Assembly (NCBI GenBank): GCA_015501605.1 | Contig: JADNRZ010000006.1 | Coordinates: 1,240,001-1,304,000 of the forward strand | Source: Panaeolus papilionaceus | Taxonomy: Eukaryota; Basidiomycota; Agaricomycetes; Agaricales | Direction: 5' to 3' | Length of the DNA stretch: 64,000 bases | Shown here: positions 1-10,237 of the stretch, piece after piece | Position numbering within the stretch: position 1 is the stretch's first letter | How the letters are laid out: each line of letters opens with the position of its first letter | The notes under the pieces: model-generated | Told to the model about the DNA's origin: nothing | Seen by the model: the letters and a program-made list of their open reading frames with translations, nothing else | The model's database searches: none | Position numbers and translations under genes: made by a program

Positions 1-49
1 AAAAAGAGGTTGTTCAATATGGTTGATTGTTAACATATGCATTTCGTAG

Positions 50-842
50 GATACAGCCCATTCTTTATGAGCGAGTCGTGATCCGCAATCCTCGTGCTGC
101 GATCTGCTTCTACAGGACAATCAAATCTAGACCGAAAGGATACATAGAATCTCTCGTAAAGACATTGGCATTTGATAGCAGCGTCAAGCTGGCCGACGCA
201 AAGCCTATTCTAGTGCGCTGTTCAAAGAATCTCACCACGTTTTACAACTTCCGCAAGACGGACAGCCCTCATTCATTTGTTGAACTCCTTGATGAACGCA
301 CGACCCTGCAGCGACTTACCTTGGTCTACCGACACTCACCAATGCTCATATCAACACCCATGGAGCAACGATACGAGATTCCATCCAGAATAGTTACCTC
401 CCTTACCCACCTTATCGCCGTATTCGACCTCTCATCGCACTGGTCTGACATCACACGCGAAGTCCTTCGCGCCTCGGATACTCGGAGCACAAAACCTTCA
501 GTACCCATGGCTTTTGCGAAGTTTCAAAACCTGACACACGTTGCTTTCCCTTCTAATGCCTGGTGGAACTTCTCGCCCATACAAGAGGTTGCTACAAACC
601 TTCTGGTCCTGGCTGTCCTGGAACCTGCGGATTGTGGTCAGATAAAGCACGCTCAACTCCTCTCGACGATACGGGCCACTGGAGATCGAAGACTTATAAT
701 TGTCAAAGATTTGGGAACGCCTTCATATTGGAAACTTGATTCAGAGGATTGTTGGGGGCCCCACGATTTCTGGACACGTATACAGGGGCTTATTGACATC
801 GGATGCATCACTGATAGTGGTGACAAATGGGATGATTACTGA
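50..842 (+). CDS. F-box-like family protein, 3' part (5' exon outside window)
   Basis: This is the last long exon of a gene whose start lies before the window. A lariat-like ttaac and an acceptor (ttcgtag) end just before position 50, and reading from there gives WIQPILYERVV when the usual upstream TG is supplied. There is no ATG in frame, only a TTG inside the presumed intron, so I begin at the splice site. About 264 residues follow to a TGA. The exon has short leucine-rich stretches (FQNLTHVAFP, TSLTHLIAVF) of the kind found in basidiomycete F-box/LRR-like unknowns. The intron placed exactly after a Trp codon, followed by a hydrophobic 'xxPxLYxRV' run, is the same layout as in the array at 23-29 kb. 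Function is unknown; substrate recruitment for ubiquitin ligases is only a family-level guess. Confidence 0.6.
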
Positions 843-1167
843 TGAGTTAGATATCTACAGTTAATATTACTTACGATTTCACTTGCAAATATGCGACAAC
901 GTGGACGCCATGTGTGGATCTGAGAGCCACTTGAAACCCCATTCATTTTTTATCGATATTAGCGCTGTCAGGTTGGAGCTACCGACAAGATCTACACACT
1001 GAAGCTTAATGTCAAGCTGTCGATCACAAAGTCGACTAAGAATTCTAGCATGCTTGTTATGAATATTGAATCATTTTAGTATACATACAATGCTTGCAGC
1101 GTATCGTACGTGTAGTGAAGTAGGATAGAAAGGATGCGACGAGTACGATGCTCTAACTGACAGATAT
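843..1167. other. Convergent intergenic region
   Basis: The 3' ends of the F-box-like gene (+) and the dehydrogenase (-) face each other here. I see no coding or structured RNA signal. Confidence 0.6.
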
Positions 1168-2114
1168 TTACCAGGGCTTCTTCTCGCCCTTGTCGTTCCA
1201 GAAGCTGGTGGCATCGTCGAGCTTGGCAGACTGGATAACTTTGACACAGCCAGTTGCAGACTCCTCGGGGGTCATTTGCTTGATTTGAGGGGCATAGGTG
1301 GCCATCCATCCTTCGATACCGCTACCGATCTCGGTCTTGACCCAACCAGGGTGAAGGACGACGACGTTGATACCCTCGAACTTGAGGAGACCACCGTACT
1401 TTCGGGCAACCCTGAATGTATGACGAAATTTTTAAAAAACAGCAGATAACAGAAAAAGGAGTGACGTACATGTTGAAAGCAGCCTTGGAAATAGAGTAGG
1501 CATTGGTAAGACCTGGGAGGATACCAGCCATCTCGACAGACCCGAGCTCGGAGGTCATGAATGTGATCTTCTTGCCCTCACCAGCACGGATGAGAGGAAG
1601 GAAGGAACGGACGGTCCTGATGGGGTACTCAGTGTTGAACCTGAGCTCATCAGCGAGCTTATCGAAGTCACTACACGTTCGGGGACATGATCAGTTGACA
1701 GGAAAACAAATAGACGCCAGACTCGGCAAACGTACATGTCATCAAAGCTGCAAAGGGGTTGATGGTGAACACCAGCATTGAGGATGAGGTTGTCGAGACC
1801 CTTGGGGAGGATGGCTCCAGCCTGCTTAACTGCGGCATCGATGCTTTCCTGGCTAGAGACATCGAGAGGGAGCAGGGCAAGTCGGTCTTTGCCAAACTTG
1901 GTGGTAAGTGCGTTGAGCTCGGCGGCACCAGCAACGTTGCGGGCAGTAGCAATCACGAATGTGTCGTCTTGTTTAAGCTGTGATGGAGGAAATACGCGAC
2001 GTGGGTATGAGACATCGAGTCCAACGACAGAAATTGTATAGATGTACGTACCAAAACCTCGACGATCGAGAGGCCGATACCACGGGAAGCGCCAGTAATC
2101 AAGTAGGAAGGCAT
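1168..2114 (-). CDS. Short-chain dehydrogenase/reductase (classical SDR)
   Basis: Four exons (2114-2052, 1977-1736, 1670-1470, 1411-1168) join in frame to give 249 residues, the normal length of a classical SDR. The Rossmann nucleotide motif TGASRGIG starts at about residue 7, the structural motif LILNAG follows near residue 85, and the catalytic Tyr-x-x-x-Lys is seen as YSISK. An HPGWVKT stretch after it is typical of the C-factor/sniffer-like subgroup. The protein has no signal peptide or membrane segment, so a cytosolic NAD(P)-dependent oxidoreductase is expected. The substrate cannot be told from the sequence. The ATG at 2114 is chosen because MPSYLITGASRG begins right at the first beta strand. 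Introns are 50-75 nt with GTACGT donors. Confidence 0.9.
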
Positions 2115-4771
2115 GGTGATTTTCTTAGGCTTGGAAGAAGTCTTGGTATGAAGCTTGTTTAGAGGGGGAAAACTTGTGATGTATCTCTCGGGCCAGGACC
2201 AAGAGGCTTTATACCCCGTTGTGCCTCCCTTTTCATCCACTCAAACCCGAGGTCGGATATTCTACTATCTCCTCGATCAGCCCAACAACGCCCCCCCAAA
2301 CCCCGAGTGGTAGTCATTCTTTGTAAGATCTAGAAATTCGACGTGTTGTGTATGATTGAATTCATCTATTGAGATGCCAGTCAGTTTTGCCAAGAATGGA
2401 CTGGGCACGGAGTCTGGCATGGATCCCATTATGCAGATAATCCAAACATGGCGGGGACTCGGGTAGTGACAGATACAAGGAAGCTCTCATATGAATGGAT
2501 TTGTCAGCGACATCGCTACTACATAGTAAGCAAGCCGGATGGTCTGGGAAGACTAAAATGGGGGTCTAATTTACTTGAAATGTATACTACTAGATATAAT
2601 AGGCATGCGAGCACCCGACACTGATTGTCATGTGGGGTATGACAATCCTTTGAGATTGGACCGTTACTTGGTGTAGGTAGATATTGCATTCATTCAATAA
2701 GTCCCATAAAACAACCAAGAACAGAATCAATTTGCCTTCCTGCTTTCTGTGCATATTCTGCAAGTTTTTCTATCATCTCCGAGGCCCTTTCGTGTTGTTC
2801 GATTTATGCTTTCGGAATGTCCTCGGATGCGCCGTAAGACACTGCTTTGTTCCAGCAACGAATTTGCTTGGAAGCGATGACATAGACAAGCCATCGTGCC
2901 TTTGTCATTCGGTCGCAAATTTAGAACGTTCCATTAGAGGTGAACAAACAAAATAGGGTGCTCGGCCATCGGTCAGAAAGTTAAGCTGTCATGAGGACTG
3001 GAATAGAGTCTAAAATTCGCACATTCACTCGATGTGTAAGCTCGGAGTCACGATGCGTCACAAACTAATAGGAGCCTCTGAGTTTCGATGGTTAGGAAAT
3101 CGTCACCCGAATAGTAGCGCTGTCTTTGACACGCCCAATACGCAAAAGATCGACGTACGCAGCCGAAATGTCAATATATTTTTACCGGGTTCTTCTCAGA
3201 AATGTGGCCCGCTTTGTAGGCTTTATAGTGTGCCCACGATAGGTCGAGTCTGTGCGCGATGACATCGATCGAAGATGCTGAAGTGAGATCGACATACTTA
3301 CTCTTGGCACTTTTCTCTATTGACGCCTTTATAAAGATTGTCTATTCTGCTGGTTTGGTTCCGTCTAAACCCCCAACAAAGTCCCGTCCCAACCTTCGAT
3401 GCACCCACCACTTGCTAGTACGGGTTTCACGGCCTGTTGCTTCGATCCATGAGCATGGGATACCATAAAACTGCCATCCCACCAATTCGTTCCCCTTTAT
3501 TTATATCTGTGGGTTTATTTTGATACCTCAAGGCTGTTTCAGCTATGTACTCACTTAATTCTTCCTGTGTTCAGTGTCGATTCAAGACCGTCATTGACTT
3601 ACACTACTCGAATTGCATTCCGAAAAGAAAAGAAAAGAAAAAAGAACACATGTTGTCGCTGGAGCATGCTGGGAGTGGGTCACGGACCTCTATTTCGACG
3701 ACAATTCTCCTCAGAGTATTAGGCGACTGTATGTTACTCGGTGTAGGCTCACACGCTTCTGCCCGAGTGTAGCTTCATCAGGCGGGATCCCTACTCGGTG
3801 CCAGTTTCTTCTCTCACTCTCCAACCTTAAACCGCTTTCTCCTGGACCCTGGTACAGCTTTTCATGTTTTCACTCCCCGCTTACGATGGGCTTGGGACGA
3901 CCTCAGCTACCGCATATCTGGATATATACGTATTGAAGTTATACTCCCAGGAATGCATTTCAGCGCCGCGGTCAGTCTTGGAGCATTTTGGAAAGCGAAT
4001 CGGTAAGTCATATTTATCGATTGGATGGGCTCCAAAGAGCATTCAATTTCATCAATAAGTCTCACATGAATTCCTTATCTATCACCTTTAGTTCTCAAAT
4101 TCCGCTCGTGCAAATGAGGGGCTGAACTAATTAAAGCCACCCCGGGTATTTATGTCAATATTGCTTGGGATACTGACCTGTCATGTTATGCATTTTACAG
4201 GGGATGGCTTTACTGCTAAATTTCACTGAGTCTTGGTAGTATTTGATTTTCTACAATCCTTTTTGCAAATAGAACTAGCAATACGAAAGTTATGTATATT
4301 TTTATGAACTAATACCACTTGAAATATACAAGTATGATATTAACGCTGTCGGTTATTACCCAATATAATTATAGTTTGGTACGAGTCATTACTTCACTCT
4401 GGTTAGCTTATGTGGTCGTTCTTTGCAAGTCGACCATCAGGTAGCATCAAACCTCTGGGCCTCAAGTGCCATGTTCACCGTAGAAGCCCCTTATGGACAA
4501 GAAGCTACACCGCGTACCGTATCGGCGAGTATCCGACCCGATTATACCTGATACCTCTGTTTTATGATTTTAGACCGCTTTGTACCCCGTCCCGTTCGAG
4601 AAGGGGTCGAGATTATCATTTTTTCATACACGATTCCCCTTAAGAGGTACTTGTGGGACTGATTGACCCATGCGATAACCATAAAACTATCTGGAAGCAT
4701 TTCAAACCCTCATTACTCTTCACCCTCTCACCCTGTCTTCCATCAGTCTCTTTCGTTGACTATCAGGAACC
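2115..4771. other. Long divergent intergenic region
   Basis: About 2.7 kb between the divergently transcribed dehydrogenase and desaturase. Only short reading frames without recognisable domains occur. A perfect 9 bp stem with a 7 nt loop lies at 2623-2647. The segment just before 4772 is CT-rich (caccctctcaccctgtcttc), as is common near fungal transcription starts. Nothing else is supportable. Confidence 0.5.
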
Positions 4772-6443
4772 ATGGGCGCACAACCTAAATACCGCAATGG
4801 CAAGCCTGTCTTCAAACCGACAGATGTGACATTGAAGGATATCAGTAGTCGCATTCCCCGCCGCCTACACGAGCCCAACACTATGTTGGGCTTATATTAC
4901 TTGTCCAGGGACATCGCATGTGTCGTTGTGTTTTGGACGTTGGCAACCCACATTGGCGATATCACAAACTTTGCAGTTCGTGCTGGTCTCGTCTCGTCAG
5001 GATGGGGTGCTTTCGCTCTCAAGTGGTCGCTCTGGAGTGTCTAGTAAGTCGTGCTCTCCATATCCGATCACGGACATGTATGAATCCCATGTGCCTGCAT
5101 AGCTGGTTTTTCCAGAGTTTGGCTATGACCGCTCTGTGGGTATTGGGCCATGAGGTGAGTGCTCCCATAAACCAATAAGAATACTTGTCGCGCCCTAGAT
5201 TCTTGCTTATGGGAGATATAAACTTTATAGGCTGGTCACCGTGCCTTTTCAACTTCACGTCTCGTCTGCGACGTCGTTGGTTGGTTCACTCACTCGTTCA
5301 CTGGTACACCATATTTCAGCTGGAAAATCACACATCACATTCAGTGCGTAATGCGTAAACGTTTCTGAGCTTTACGCTTATTGTGAAAATTACTAGTCAC
5401 TCTTTTCATGGTTCATTTGAAAGAGATGCTCAGTAAGAAATCTTGTATTTCGACTTCGTTGAGCTGATTTCTGACGTTACTTGTAGCCATATCCCGCAAA
5501 CTCGCTCTCAGTTGGGTGTTCCTAAAGAAGAACCTGGTAAAAAGATCAACTACAGGGAAATCCTCGAGGACACGCCTTTGTACACGATCTTCATGCTTGC
5601 CATTCATCAATTTATCGGGTTCCCTCTCTACATCGCCATGAATGCGGGTGGACAACCTCACTTCCCTAAGGACTCAAGCCACTACAACCCCAACGCTACC
5701 GCGTTGTTCAAGCCCAATCAGGTAGGTACATATATCGAGGCGCTCGCTTTATTTTACTGAAGTTTGCTTCAGAAATGGGCTGTGCTCGCCTCCGATTTGG
5801 GTATTGGAATTGTGATTGCGTCGTGTATCTACAACAGCACCATTTACGGGTGGGCATCGGTCTTCAAACACTACATTATCCCTTGGCTCGGCGTCAACCA
5901 CTGGATCATGGTTATTGTCTTTGTAGGTCTTCCCACATATCTCGATTGCTTCGCTCGTCATAACCTTTCATGGATCGTAGCTTCAACACACCGACCCTCG
6001 TATTCCCCACTACCGTTCTAAGGTCTGGAATTATACCCGTGGCGCTGCTTGTACGATCGACCGACCTATTCTTGGCTGGCTTGGTCGCAAGTTCTTCCAC
6101 GATGTCGCACATTACCATGTTGCGCACCATCTGTTCCCTCGCATGCCATTCTGTAAGTGGACATGGCCTTGCCATCAAGCGCTCGTACTAATCCAAGTTA
6201 TCAATAGACCACACCGAAGAAGCCACAAAGACAATCAAGGAAGTCTTGGGAGATGCTTACCTCGAGCACGAGGAATATTGGATCCCGAATTTGTGGCGCT
6301 GCTTTACAACTTGCATTTTTGTTGAAGATGAGGGTGAGTGTGTAATGCGGCTTAGACGTGAATTTCACTGATCACACATAATAGGGCAAGTCCTATTTTA
6401 CAAAGACTTAGACGGTCAAGCCGCGTTCGAAGTCGACGAGTAA
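4772..6443 (+). CDS. Delta-12-type fatty acid desaturase (oleate desaturase-like)
   Basis: Nine exons (4772-5043, 5103-5154, 5231-5343, 5397-5432, 5487-5721, 5773-5922, 5981-6152, 6208-6333, 6385-6443) give 404 residues with every phase matching. All three histidine boxes of membrane desaturases are present: HEAGH, HHIHH and, near the C-terminus, HVAHH. The family landmarks DAHHIPQTRSQLG and LQHTDPRIPHYRS flank them. Hydrophobic stretches around residues 45-75 and 200-260 are the expected membrane spans. Such enzymes sit in the endoplasmic reticulum and insert the second double bond into oleoyl chains, making linoleate. The first box has Ala and Arg where HECGHQ is common. A delta-12/delta-15 or acetylenase variant cannot be ruled out by reading alone. 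Confidence 0.93.
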
Positions 6444-6633
6444 ATTTGCAGAGATGGACCATGATGTAACATTCGGAAGTCGTAAAGACATTTAGATTAG
6501 AGTCTGTTTCGAAGCTGATTTTCAATCGAATACTTAATCAATATACAAATGGACACAAGATTACAGAAAGGGCTTTGACATTCGACACAGGAAAGAGCGC
6601 TAATCTAAACTTCTTCGAGTAAAATTCGCAGCT

Positions 6634-7086
6634 TCACGGTCTGGACCAGCAACACCCATATCCATCCACCTTTTCCAAGACGCACACAACAAATAAGGTC
6701 AACGATGTGTATCTGGGTAACGACATGCACATTGGTGTATTGCATGGGTGGTTTCGAAAACTCTTGGTCTTTCTTGGTGGCGGGTGAGCAGCCAAGACCG
6801 ACGAGATGATCCGAGAAGAGTTTGTCGCAACAGACAACGCCACTGAAGCTACAGAGGAGATTAGGGAATGTTCAATCGAATGAAAATAAAGGTGACAGAC
6901 CAGCTATCGGTGGAACACATTGAGAACCAATCTGACCTGTCTGATTTTGGGCCGACTCGCCGACAAGTGCAATGAGAGTGGCACCGTCCTTGCTGCTGGG
7001 AGTGGAGAGCTGAGCACAGCATGGGGCTCTGGATATGCCACTGTCTGAGGATAGCCAGTGACTTAGAATGAAGACGATTCGAGGGT
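6634..7086 (-). pseudogene. Class I hydrophobin pseudogene, 5'-truncated and frameshifted
   Basis: On the minus strand an exon ending at 6901 reads APCCAQLS, then a 32-residue spacer, then IGSQCVPPIAG: the CC pair and fourth Cys of a class I hydrophobin. A 52 nt intron (6900-6849) follows. The next exon holds VVCCDKLFSDHLVGLGC, the final CC and C8, but in a frame shifted relative to the splice. The frame that does splice has no CC pair. Upstream, an apparent intron end (ctatcctcag) precedes the first exon, and then sequence gives way at 7087 to a transposon. No signal-peptide exon with the first Cys was found beyond it. The copy therefore lacks its 5' end and its cysteine frame is broken. It belongs to a different hydrophobin subtype from the intact pair nearby. 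Confidence 0.7.
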
Positions 7087-7088
7087 TA

Positions 7089-7590
7089 CAGCCGTTTGCA
7101 TAATTCCGTGAACACCGAATTTCTGGAGAACACCTCACGTGACCCATCAAAAGGGTCAAACAAAGGCGATCAGCCATATCAAATGTCGGGTTCGCCGCCA
7201 ATGAATACCTTTTTACCAACCCTCAAGGCCTCACAATTCCTCTTCGTGTATGTACGATGGCCGTCCAGTCCGCCTTTGGAATGGGTTGCTGTATTGTCCA
7301 TATTCCTGATCATTTCGTATGGTGATGGATATCAAGCTCAGAGACATCTGTGCCTGATCACGAATATCACAATAAGTAAGACCATAATCAAAAGACCATT
7401 TTATTATCCTTTCCTTAAGATCGTCAGACAGTTCGGACATGGGATATAAGGTGTGCTAGTCAAGATGTACCTCAGTATGACGATGCTACATAGTTATCTC
7501 TGAGGCTTATCGGCTTTGTTTGGCCACTTTGATGGGTCACGTGACGTGTTCTTCAGAAATTCGGTGTTCACGGAATTATGCAAACGGCTG
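7089..7590. mobile_element. Non-autonomous Tc1/mariner-type element with long terminal inverted repeats
   Basis: The two ends are inverted copies for about 80 bp, starting cagccgtttgcataattccg on each strand, with about ten mismatches towards the inside. TA dinucleotides flank both ends (7087-7088 and 7591-7592), the target duplication made by Tc1/mariner elements. The 502 bp length is too short for a full transposase. Between the repeats a minus-strand frame (7231-7440) keeps a transposase N-terminus. This is therefore an internally deleted, MITE-like derivative of an autonomous element. It sits at the broken 5' side of the hydrophobin pseudogene. Confidence 0.85.
7231..7440 (-). pseudogene. 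Transposase N-terminal fragment (helix-turn-helix)
   Basis: Sixty-nine codons beginning MSELSDDLKERIIKW, with LTYCDIRDQAQMSLSLIS (a helix-turn-helix) and NPFQRRTGRPSYI (a GRPR-like basic hook). This arrangement is familiar from the N-terminus of Tc1/mariner-like DDE transposases in mushrooms, where a catalytic DDE domain should follow. Here a stop comes right after the HTH and the catalytic region is missing, so the fragment cannot move the element. It may still bind the inverted repeats, but that is speculation. Confidence 0.7.
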
Positions 7591-7592
7591 TA

Positions 7593-7972
7593 CTTAGTTT
7601 AATAGTTAAGCCATAGTTTGACAACGTGAATGATTCGGTCAGCTTACGGCTTAACTGGTACGCAGACGTGGATCTACGTTGAGTTACCATTGAATTCACC
7701 GAAAGGGGTGAAGTGGTACAACATCGCACATTAAGTTGACCATGACTTCCTACCATCCTTCTGAGAAAGTTAGCCATATTACTACCAAACGCAGGCAGAG
7801 GACCAGGTATAAAATAAGTAAATGAAATGAACATATAAGATAACGGCGCGTACTACACAACTCTCGTCGACTGGAGAGTGCAGAGCTGCATGCTTCAAAC
7901 TTCGAAGGCCACTATGTTGAGTAATACAGTATAGAATTAGCTGCCATGCGACTTAATTACACAAAAGCATCA
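7593..7972. other. Gap between transposon and inverted hydrophobin repeat
   Basis: No hydrophobin exon or other coding signal could be found. The last part, up to 7972, still shows imperfect similarity to the sequence beyond the right arm of the inverted repeat (about 9628-9645), so the duplication was once slightly longer than its identical core. Confidence 0.5.
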
Positions 7973-8041
7973 CAAAGAGAACCATGGTATATTCCTAAGA
8001 TGCACTACGTGAGGGTATACTGGTGGTGGTCATGAAATATC

Positions 8042-8417
8042 TTAAGCGCCGACGGTGGCGGGGGTGCAGTTGACACCGACGAGTTGGTTGGAGACGTTCT
8101 TCTCGCAGCAGACGGGTGCAGCGGCGCTGAAGACGAATCGTTAATATGGAATCGAAACAGAAGCAAAACGTGAAAAGAACTAACCAGTTAGCACCATTTC
8201 CAGCACCGATAGCAGTGATGGGGTTGCATTGAGCACCGACTTGACCACTGACATCCTGGAGAGCAACACCGACGAGGGTGGCGAGGTTGGTGGCAGAAGC
8301 GCTACCGGGAGCATGGAGCTGACCGCAGCACTGGAGGGATCCGACGTTGCAGCTGTAGCTGGTGGCGGAGACGACGGCAGCACCGAGAGTGAGGATGGCG
8401 AGGACCTTGGAGAACAT
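8042..8417 (-). CDS. Class I hydrophobin, copy 1
   Basis: Two exons separated by a 58 nt intron (8127-8184) encode 105 residues identical to copy 2. A signal peptide occupies about residues 1-19 (MFSKVLAILTLGAAVVSA). The eight cysteines follow the class I pattern: C-x6-CC-x32-C-x13-C-x5-CC-x12-C, ending seven residues after the last Cys. Hydrophobins are secreted, self-assemble at water-air or wall-air interfaces and coat aerial hyphae or fruit bodies. The gene is read divergently from copy 2, and its TATA box lies in the identical arm, about 80 bp before the ATG. Expression of the two copies cannot be separated by coding reads. Confidence 0.95.
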
Positions 8418-8496
8418 CGTGAAAATAGGTGGGTTGGTTGAGTTGGCTGAACTGGGTGTTTGTTCGACTGAGGAATAATTGTTTCGAACAACCCCT

Positions 8497-8503
8497 CTTT
8501 ATA
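8497..8503 (-). promoter_or_regulatory. TATA box of hydrophobin copy 1
   Basis: TATAAAG on the minus strand, about 80 bp before the start codon. It is identical in sequence and distance to the box of copy 2, and lies two bases inside the inner end of the repeat arm. Confidence 0.6.
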
Positions 8504-8505
8504 CG

Positions 8506-9094
8506 TTTCAACCCGCCTTGCGGGACATCCCGCATCCCTGTTGACTCGTCAAAGAACTTGCTAGAGTCTCGTTTTTCCAGCGTGTGGAGCTGATTATCAC
8601 CATATGCGGCTTAGTGAATATTGCATAAAATTAAACATGAGTCTTCGATTTGTTCATTTGATTCTTCTAGGACACCAAAGTGGCACTAAAATTGACACCA
8701 GCGCTTGATGCATGGTCCTTATTCGGCAAGTCAGAGAAAAAACAAAAATTTCAACAATTGTGGCAACCGAACAAGGCGTGATGCGAATGCTCCGTTTCCG
8801 GCTTGGAGTCTTGGACACCCCGACTCGCTTCCACACCGTCTGGGAGGCTCACCTCGACCCTGAAATTGAATTGGGACAATAAAATTAGCTTCCTTTTTTT
8901 TACTTGCTCGACGGGAGATGTAACCGAATGACGTTCCGAAATTGAAAACTCGAACATCATTTCCGTAATTAATTCAAAATTAGCTCCAGGAAAACATTTT
9001 GAATTACGAAGCACCAACGTGTATCAAAGAAAGGCAATTACTTTATGTTTTGTTCGAAGGGCTCCCAAAGGGCACACCTCACGTGGAGTCGAGG
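8506..9094. promoter_or_regulatory. Unique spacer serving as shared divergent promoter region
   Basis: This is the only sequence that can differ upstream of the two identical genes. It has no convincing reading frame. A 6 bp perfect hairpin (gcgggacatcccgc, 8520-8533) sits near the copy 1 side. On the copy 2 side is a cacctcacgtgg stretch with a CACGTG E-box (about 9079-9084). The two flanks differ, so the copies could be regulated differently in spite of identical cores. Confidence 0.5.
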
Positions 9095-9096
9095 CG

Positions 9097-9103
9097 TATA
9101 AAG
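9097..9103 (+). promoter_or_regulatory. TATA box of hydrophobin copy 2
   Basis: TATAAAG about 80 bp before the ATG at 9183, followed by a leader rich in caac/cacc repeats, typical of strongly expressed fungal genes. Confidence 0.6.
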
Positions 9104-9182
9104 AGGGGTTGTTCGAAACAATTATTCCTCAGTCGAACAAACACCCAGTTCAGCCAACTCAACCAACCCACCTATTTTCACG

Positions 9183-9558
9183 ATGTTCTCCAAGGTCCTC
9201 GCCATCCTCACTCTCGGTGCTGCCGTCGTCTCCGCCACCAGCTACAGCTGCAACGTCGGATCCCTCCAGTGCTGCGGTCAGCTCCATGCTCCCGGTAGCG
9301 CTTCTGCCACCAACCTCGCCACCCTCGTCGGTGTTGCTCTCCAGGATGTCAGTGGTCAAGTCGGTGCTCAATGCAACCCCATCACTGCTATCGGTGCTGG
9401 AAATGGTGCTAACTGGTTAGTTCTTTTCACGTTTTGCTTCTGTTTCGATTCCATATTAACGATTCGTCTTCAGCGCCGCTGCACCCGTCTGCTGCGAGAA
9501 GAACGTCTCCAACCAACTCGTCGGTGTCAACTGCACCCCCGCCACCGTCGGCGCTTAA
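9183..9558 (+). CDS. Class I hydrophobin, copy 2
   Basis: Exons 9183-9415 and 9474-9558 are joined by a GT-AG intron of 58 nt that splits the codon of the fifth Cys. The 105-residue product is the same as copy 1, residue for residue: signal peptide, eight-Cys class I pattern, C-terminal NCTPATVGA. The protein is secreted and expected to form amphipathic rodlet films on hyphal surfaces. Codons are strongly C-ending (GTC, CTC, ACC, GCC), as expected for a highly expressed gene and unlike the flanking pseudogenes. The copy lies head to head with copy 1, within a perfect inverted duplication. Confidence 0.95.
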
Positions 9559-9627
9559 GATATTTCATGACCACCACCAGTATACCCTCACGTAGTGCAT
9601 CTTAGGAATATACCATGGTTCTCTTTG

Positions 9628-10237
9628 CGATGCTTTTGTGTGATTAAGTTGAATTTCTGCCATGTCTCTGTAGTACTCGAACCCATGCGCCAGTTGCCTT
9701 CGAAGTTTGAACCATGTAGCTCTGTGTGACTGAAGTTTTCTTGATATGAGGTGCATAATTCTATACTGACTCCACCTTGCTCATTGGTGAATATCTGGTC
9801 GACAGATCCCTCTTCACCATATTTTACTCAGTTCTTTGTTCAATCGCTTATCAGACTACGTATTTTACAGCAATTTGTCAATTACAAGTCATTAAAAGGA
9901 TTACACCATCTGAAAGTACACTGCTCGGACTCGAGCAGGTTCGTGTATATAGAACAAACTCCCTCGAACGAACCGTCTGATACTGCAATACATATTCACC
10001 ATGCAGCCTCCGAAGTTAACGTCTTCATCCTTTTGAATTGCCCTTGACGAATAATTCGCCTCAATATTTAAATTCCTACATATTAATGGTCGAACGCGAA
10101 CAGCACTCAATGAGATCCGTTTAACATCTCCGGCGGCACGGTGTTTCAAATTGGCTTCAACCGAATGGCATTTGGAACTGAACTCATCAAAAACAGGAAA
10201 TCGCCTTATGCTTTCCCCGAGAGGAAAACTGACAAGG
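9628..10237. other. Intergenic stretch downstream of hydrophobin copy 2
   Basis: No gene seen. Reading frames here are short and show no domain. The first few tens of bases are the diverged continuation of the inverted repeat. Confidence 0.5.

Larger units (their letters stand above)
7973..9627. repeat. 533 bp perfect inverted duplication (arms 7973-8505 and 9095-9627)
   Basis: Positions pair so that their sum is 17600. I compared the leaders, coding frames, introns and 3' ends and found no mismatch within the arms. At the outer edge, mismatches begin at 7972/9628 and 7958/9642. At the inner edge, identity stops after atacg at 8505/9095. Each arm contains a complete hydrophobin gene from TATA box to 3' untranslated region. 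The 589 bp spacer (8506-9094) is not repeated. Confidence 0.9.

Noticed and set aside
7568..7834. Possible lost exon 1 of the hydrophobin relic beyond the transposon
   Set aside because: I read the minus strand here and found no signal peptide or Cys pattern of a hydrophobin.
8229..8441. Gly/Glu-rich frame antisense to hydrophobin copy 1 (and its mirror at 9159-9371)
   Set aside because: It is the shadow of the hydrophobin coding exon on the other strand; codon use and splice structure favour the hydrophobin strand.
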